Shown piece after piece: positions 6,197 through 10,010 of a stretch of 10,010 bases of DNA. The notes beneath the pieces are model-generated. The model ran no database searches. It was not told the DNA's origin and was given only the letters and a program-made list of their open reading frames with translations. The position numbers and the translations under genes are program-made. Position 1 is the stretch's first letter, and every line of letters begins with the position of its first letter. The stretch comes from Nitrospina sp. (lineage in GTDB: Bacteria > Nitrospinota > Nitrospinia > Nitrospinales > Nitrospinaceae): assembly GCA_004357435.1 (NCBI GenBank), contig SMVS01000133.1:1-10010 (forward strand), read 5' to 3'.

Positions 6197-7693
6197 TCAC
6201 GGTTGTCCAATTTCAAGCAATTGGGTCCGGGATATAATATTGCCTTCAAAATCACGGACCCGCTCAACAATCACTATTTTTTCCTGATCGATTGATTCCA
6301 CCGACCCGTAGTTCGGGCCCAGCAAAGAACCCACCCGGATGATGTGTCCATGGCCATCAGCCGTTTCCACCAGAGCCGCAATCTGCGATCTGTCCCAAAT
6401 CACCCCAGCCATTTTCAAATTATCAAATTTAGCCTGTAAAGGAGTGCGGGCCTGCTCATCCGCCACTTGATTGGCCTTGGCAATTAAACCCTGGTAATTT
6501 GCCAATTCCTCTCGGTAATCTGCCTCGCTCAACGACCTCAATTCTTTTCTATCTTTAAACAAGGCCGCATAAAATTCCAGGTCGTTGTACAACGCCGGGT
6601 CAATGTTACGAACCCGTCTATACAGTTCCAAAGGAATGGACTCGAATTGCTCCAATTCCTCCCCGAATCGCCCGGCGTCCGCCACCGCCGCGGTGTCATC
6701 AATCAAGATGGGTTCCGGGAGAACCACCAAAGGCTCAAAGGGATCCCGCTTGTTGCTGAACAGGTAGCGCAATCCCGGAGAAAATACCGTTTTGATCATC
6801 GCAAAATCTTTTTCTCCGGAATCCATCACGTTCATCAGGTTATTCAGTCTGCGGGTTGCCTGCCGGTTCATGAGAGCAAGACCGTCCGCGTGGCCTTTTT
6901 GATCCACCGTGCTGAACCACTTGCCGGTTTTTGATTCATAAAACCGAACGGCCTTCTTTAAATCTTTATCACTCAAATTTTTGTACCGGAACAGTTCTTC
7001 CAGCAATTGCATGGACCGACGCTGGCTCCGCAATTCAGTTCTCATGCGGGCGATCAGACTCTCCGCATCGGGAGTGTGAAATTTCTCATTCAAAGGGTCC
7101 AGCACTCTCAGCATCGACGCTTTGTTCTCGAAATCGAAATTGACTGCGCTTCTTGCTTTCTCAAGACGGTCGACCAGCAATATCCGCTCTCTGGAAGGAG
7201 GCGTCCCGGGAATCTGCTCAATGAATTTTTCAAACTTCCCGATATATTTCCAGTAATTATGCTCCTGGCGAACGATCCTCTTGCCCGTGGATGTTCGGAA
7301 AAATCCGATGGCCTTACGAATGTGGCGGCGATGAAAATCTTTTTTGATGCGCTTTAACTTCGCCCTGAAAAACTCGTTCGCCTGGAACGTGCCCCGGTAC
7401 ACCGAATTGACCATATCAATATGATCGTTGCTAAAGCCCAGCGAGCGCAGTAAATCCGGGTCCGTGAACGTCGCGGTCGGCACCTTCATTTTCGAAAGGA
7501 TGCGTCTTTCCGTTTGGAGTCCGCTCGTTCGGTACAATTCCAAAGCCAATGCTTTTTTGCTCTGCGCGGCCCGTTTGGCCGAAGTGGGCGCTTGCGCGCT
7601 CCACGCCGACCCCGGGAAGGCCAGGAGGGCGGCCACCAGCAAAGCAATCAAAGACAAACTTTTCATCGGAATGTATTTTTTTATCGGATTCAT
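6197..7693 (-). CDS. pilP: Enlarged PilP-like pilus assembly protein with a duplicated DUF2059-like N-terminal region
   Basis: PilP connects the PilN/PilO inner-membrane complex to the PilQ secretin in the periplasm. The PilP identity rests on position (between pilO and pilQ), an RDPFEPL motif at 316-322, and a C-terminal beta domain at about 417-498 (LKMAGVIW, AALVETADGHGHIIRVGSLLG, EKIVIVE). The protein is 498 aa against about 170-200 for typical PilP. The extra N-terminal part holds two similar helical modules centred on IRKAIGFFRTSTGKRI (125-140) and LKKAVRFYESKTGKWF (245-260), which resemble the core of DUF2059. A further helical, charged segment (about 340-412) separates the RDPF motif from the beta domain. 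The signal peptide is at about 10-30. There is no lipobox and no cysteine in the whole protein, although PilP is usually a lipoprotein. The start is uncertain: ATG 7693 has a weak GAGAG upstream, ATG 7708 has none, and the open frame to 7819 lies inside pilO. Confidence 0.85.
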   Translation of the reverse strand: MNPIKKYIPMKSLSLIALLVAALLAFPGSAWSAQAPTSAKRAAQSKKALALELYRTSGLQTERRILSKMKVPTATFTDPDLLRSLGFSNDHIDMVNSVYRGTFQANEFFRAKLKRIKKDFHRRHIRKAIGFFRTSTGKRIVRQEHNYWKYIGKFEKFIEQIPGTPPSRERILLVDRLEKARSAVNFDFENKASMLRVLDPLNEKFHTPDAESLIARMRTELRSQRRSMQLLEELFRYKNLSDKDLKKAVRFYESKTGKWFSTVDQKGHADGLALMNRQATRRLNNLMNVMDSGEKDFAMIKTVFSPGLRYLFSNKRDPFEPLVVLPEPILIDDTAAVADAGRFGEELEQFESIPLELYRRVRNIDPALYNDLEFYAALFKDRKELRSLSEADYREELANYQGLIAKANQVADEQARTPLQAKFDNLKMAGVIWDRSQIAALVETADGHGHIIRVGSLLGPNYGSVESIDQEKIVIVERVRDFEGNIISRTQLLEIGQP

Positions 7694-7712
7694 GGCGCTC
7701 TCATTCATATTT

Positions 7713-8354
7713 TTAATTAGCAGGGCTGACTTCTGACCCTTCAATATAGACAAAGGTATTTGCCTGGAAGGTCGTTTGAACTCTGGCAACATTTTCCAAA
7801 AGCATTGTTCCCTCATCACTCCTCACCACCTCTTGGACATCCTCCATATCCATCTGGAAATGGGAGACATTCAATAACCGCAACAGGTTTTGCAAGCTGT
7901 CAAAAAAGCCTACGGTACGGTAGTAGTCCCCGTAAACCGTCATGGACATCGGGATTTCCTTGTAGAAATCTTTTGACGCTGTCGGGCTCAATTGAAAGTT
8001 TAAAATTTCAACCCCCAGAAAATTGGCCACCTCACTCACCTGGCTCAGCAATTCAGGGATTTCCCTGGAGAGGAGCAGGTGCCGTTTCTTTTCATGCAGA
8101 GTGCCCTTGATCGCGGCCACCTCGGCGGTGATAAAAGGTTTTTGCGCCACGGCTTTCTGATATTTATTAAGTTTGGCTTCGGTTTGGAATTTTGTTTTTT
8201 CCAGGGCCGCGTATTCCTCCTGGACGGGACTGTGGCCGAGAAAATAATAAGCCACCGCCAAACTCAAAACCAATACGCCCCCTACCAGATTTATATAAAG
8301 CGGCTTTACGCCAGCCAAAAAGTCATAAGGTATTTTGTCAAATATTTTATCCAT
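7713..8354 (-). CDS. pilO: Type IV pilus inner-membrane assembly protein PilO
   Basis: PilO pairs with PilN in the periplasm to form the alignment scaffold that links the cytoplasmic pilus machinery to PilP and PilQ. 213 aa, close to the usual 200-215. It has a short cytoplasmic N-terminus, one membrane helix at about 19-39, a coiled-coil region at about 43-95, and a ferredoxin-like C-terminal domain. The domain includes the conserved pattern IPELLSQVSEVANFLGVEI (99-117) and the strand IPMSMTVYGDYYRTVGFFDSL (134-154, the last being the family's typical helix start). The ATG has a good AGGAG/GAGG Shine-Dalgarno upstream, overlapping the end of pilN, and the gap to pilN is 8 bases. Nothing looks broken. 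Confidence 0.95.
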   Translation of the reverse strand: MDKIFDKIPYDFLAGVKPLYINLVGGVLVLSLAVAYYFLGHSPVQEEYAALEKTKFQTEAKLNKYQKAVAQKPFITAEVAAIKGTLHEKKRHLLLSREIPELLSQVSEVANFLGVEILNFQLSPTASKDFYKEIPMSMTVYGDYYRTVGFFDSLQNLLRLLNVSHFQMDMEDVQEVVRSDEGTMLLENVARVQTTFQANTFVYIEGSEVSPAN

Positions 8355-8362
8355 CCCTCACC

Positions 8363-9004
8363 TCACTCCTTCACTTCAGGAAGCACCACATGGCTATAGA
8401 TTAAAAATTCCCTGATTGGCTCCAGACCAATCCACTCCTGATTAGTGGATAGCAACACCACATGATCAAAGTAAGGAATATTTTCCAGGAGTTCCACGAA
8501 CTGAACCACTGATTGATCGTATTTTGCCGATCCTTTGATTTCAAAAAATACATCATCCGGAGCATCCTCTTTTGCTATTTCCTTAGCCTCATAATCGATG
8601 AACAAAAAGGGTATGCGCTTACCTTTAATGGCGTTCATATCCATTTGCCGAATGCCCCGCAACCAAACATCCTCAGGCAAACTGCGACCGATGTCTTCCA
8701 GAATTTCTGTGGTGCGGCCCCGTTGGGCTCGCAAATTATCAATCCCTGTGATGATTTTATTGAACGCGACTTTCTCTCTCTTCATTGTCTGAACGGCATC
8801 GTAGTCCGGCTTCAAGGCGCTGACCTGGGTTTGAATTTCCCGCACATCGTCATTGAGCAAACCGACAAAGGCCTTTTCCACAACCCAACTGAGGCCACAA
8901 AGCACCAGGACGAGTGTCATGGCCAATAAAATCGCGGCGATCTGCTTTTGAATCGCAATTTGCTGCAGTACTCTTCGATAGTCGTAAAGATTGATGGTAA
9001 TCAT
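8363..9004 (-). CDS. pilN: Type IV pilus inner-membrane assembly protein PilN
   Basis: Bitopic inner-membrane protein whose cytoplasmic N-terminal peptide docks into PilM and whose periplasmic domain pairs with PilO. 213 aa. The N-terminus ITINLYDYRR corresponds to the family's PilM-binding INLLPYRE-type motif, here with Tyr-Asp in place of the usual Leu-Pro. A membrane helix covers about 22-42, followed by a helical coiled-coil segment (about 50-100). The periplasmic domain starts at LPEDVWLRGIRQ (109-120) and includes FEIKGSA (154-160) and a VVQFVELLENIPYFDHV helix-strand pair (166-182). The start codon overlaps the pilM stop in an ATGA, a sign of translational coupling. Confidence 0.95.
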   Translation of the reverse strand: MITINLYDYRRVLQQIAIQKQIAAILLAMTLVLVLCGLSWVVEKAFVGLLNDDVREIQTQVSALKPDYDAVQTMKREKVAFNKIITGIDNLRAQRGRTTEILEDIGRSLPEDVWLRGIRQMDMNAIKGKRIPFLFIDYEAKEIAKEDAPDDVFFEIKGSAKYDQSVVQFVELLENIPYFDHVVLLSTNQEWIGLEPIREFLIYSHVVLPEVKE

Positions 9005-10010
9005 TTGTAATCAAACCTTCTGGTTGCCAGCCCAACCGCCACGGTGGCCAACGGAGCCATCTGCGCCAGACTTTTTTGATCGAAAACCCTCTTGCTGACC
9101 TTGATCGCCTCCAGAGGATCAAAAATTTCTACGGGAACCCCGAGCCGATCAGCCAACAAACCGTCGACGCCCGTCGTCAAGGCTCCGCCCCCACACACAT
9201 AAGCTTGATCCACCTGAGCGTTGGAGGTGGTGCTGAAAAATTCAAAGGATCGTTGCAGTTCTTCCAAAATCAGCTCGAACGCTTCGACCACAGCCTCAAT
9301 CGCCTGATCCCTTTCAACATTGTCTGGGATCACTCCCATCTTTAAAGATTCGGCGGCCTCAAATTCCAATTCGAATTTGGACATGAGCCCTTGAGTGATA
9401 TGATTGCCGGCCACCGGGATGTCTCGCGTGTAGGAGGTGACGCCGTCCATCAATATGTTCAGGTGCGTGAAAGCGCCGCCCAAGTCAATCAGCGCGACGG
9501 AACCCATGGTCTCCAGATTGCGGGAAATGCCCAACGCGTTGACCACGGCAAACACGTCCAAATCAATGACCACCGGCTTGAGTCCCGCGGCGGTCAAAAT
9601 ATTGGAGCGACTATCGATGATTTCATTTTGCACTGCCACCAAAACGATCTCCTGCTTGCCTTCATCCTCTGAATCAAAATCCGGGTCATCTACGTTCCTG
9701 ACCTTTTGCGGCAAAACCTGAAAATCGAGTTGCACGTCATCAATATCAAAAGGTATGTACTGCTCCGCTTCCTGACGGATCGACTCCTCCAGCTCTTCCG
9801 GCGGCATGATGGGCACCTTGATTTTCTTAATGATGACATTCTCACCCGATACGGACGCCACGGCGTACTTGGTGTCAACTTTCTCCGCCTGCACCAGCCG
9901 GGTGAGAGCGTCTACCACCTGTTCCTCATCTTTGACCACCCCTTCCACCACAGCTTCCGGCTCTAAAGGCATGACCCCAAAACGAGACAGTTCAAATTTT
10001 CCCTGACTGC
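9001..10010 (-). CDS. pilM: Type IV pilus assembly ATPase-fold protein PilM, 5' end beyond window
   Basis: Actin-like cytoplasmic protein that binds ATP and the PilN N-terminal peptide. 335 residues are visible; the family has about 350, so only about 20 residues, including the first phosphate motif (GLDIGS type), lie off the right edge. The frame stays open to the edge, and the residues before the first in-window ATG (GKFELSRFGV) match normal PilM sequence, so that ATG at 9972 is internal and is not the start. In visible numbering, QEAEQYIPFDIDDVQLDF is at 79-96, the second phosphate motif (ALIDLGGAFTHLNI) at 172-185, and the adenosine-site glycines CGGGALTTG at 272-280. An acidic stretch (DDPDFDSEDE, 107-116) lies where most PilM have a short loop. 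The gene is first in the visible operon and overlaps pilN by 4 bases. Confidence 0.96.
   Translation of the reverse strand, partial: SQGKFELSRFGVMPLEPEAVVEGVVKDEEQVVDALTRLVQAEKVDTKYAVASVSGENVIIKKIKVPIMPPEELEESIRQEAEQYIPFDIDDVQLDFQVLPQKVRNVDDPDFDSEDEGKQEIVLVAVQNEIIDSRSNILTAAGLKPVVIDLDVFAVVNALGISRNLETMGSVALIDLGGAFTHLNILMDGVTSYTRDIPVAGNHITQGLMSKFELEFEAAESLKMGVIPDNVERDQAIEAVVEAFELILEELQRSFEFFSTTSNAQVDQAYVCGGGALTTGVDGLLADRLGVPVEIFDPLEAIKVSKRVFDQKSLAQMAPLATVAVGLATRRFDYK

Noticed and set aside
7709..7819. Longer version of PilP starting at 7819
   Set aside because: It would overlap pilO by about 107 bases and place unrelated residues before a clear signal peptide.
9001..9972. PilM as a complete gene starting at ATG 9972
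   Set aside because: The frame stays open upstream to the window edge and encodes normal PilM residues there; the first phosphate motif is still missing, so the gene is truncated by the window.

Overview
The window carries a type IV pilus assembly operon on the minus strand. Reading in transcription order (right to left) the genes are pilM (5' end off the right edge), pilN, pilO, an enlarged pilP, two tandem secretin genes of the PilQ family, and aroB. After a gene-poor gap of about 475 bases comes a separate minus-strand gene for an NAD(P)-dependent aldehyde dehydrogenase, whose 3' end runs off the left edge. I found no convincing gene on the plus strand, and no tRNA, rRNA, CRISPR array or insertion sequence.

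The organism must be a diderm (Gram-negative type) bacterium, because it has outer-membrane secretins and the periplasmic PilN/PilO/PilP alignment complex. The pilMNOPQ-aroB order resembles proteobacterial pilMNOPQ-aroK-aroB, but aroK is missing. Base composition is moderate. The enlarged PilP and the doubled secretin do not fit the well-known gammaproteobacterial operon. A Nitrospinota, Nitrospirota or delta-proteobacterial type lineage is my guess and is not proven by anything here.

How the genes work together: cytoplasmic PilM binds the N-terminal peptide of PilN. PilN and PilO form the inner-membrane/periplasmic scaffold, and PilP links that scaffold to the periplasmic N domains of the PilQ secretin, through which the pilus passes. 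Junctions are tight: pilM/pilN overlap by 4 bases, pilN/pilO are 8 bases apart, pilP abuts the first secretin, and the second secretin's Shine-Dalgarno overlaps the first secretin's stop codon. This implies one polycistronic, translationally coupled unit. aroB (3-dehydroquinate synthase, shikimate pathway) rides at its end.

The most unusual parts are at the pilP-pilQ end. PilP is about 500 residues instead of the usual 170-200. It has two repeated helical modules resembling DUF2059, a long helical insertion, and no lipobox. It is followed by two PilQ-like secretins, one with an AMIN domain (624 aa) and one without (472 aa). Their shared domains are very similar, their ribosome-binding and start arrangements match, and each keeps the same two-cysteine pair. 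This suggests an elaborated or two-channel pilus secretin assembly.
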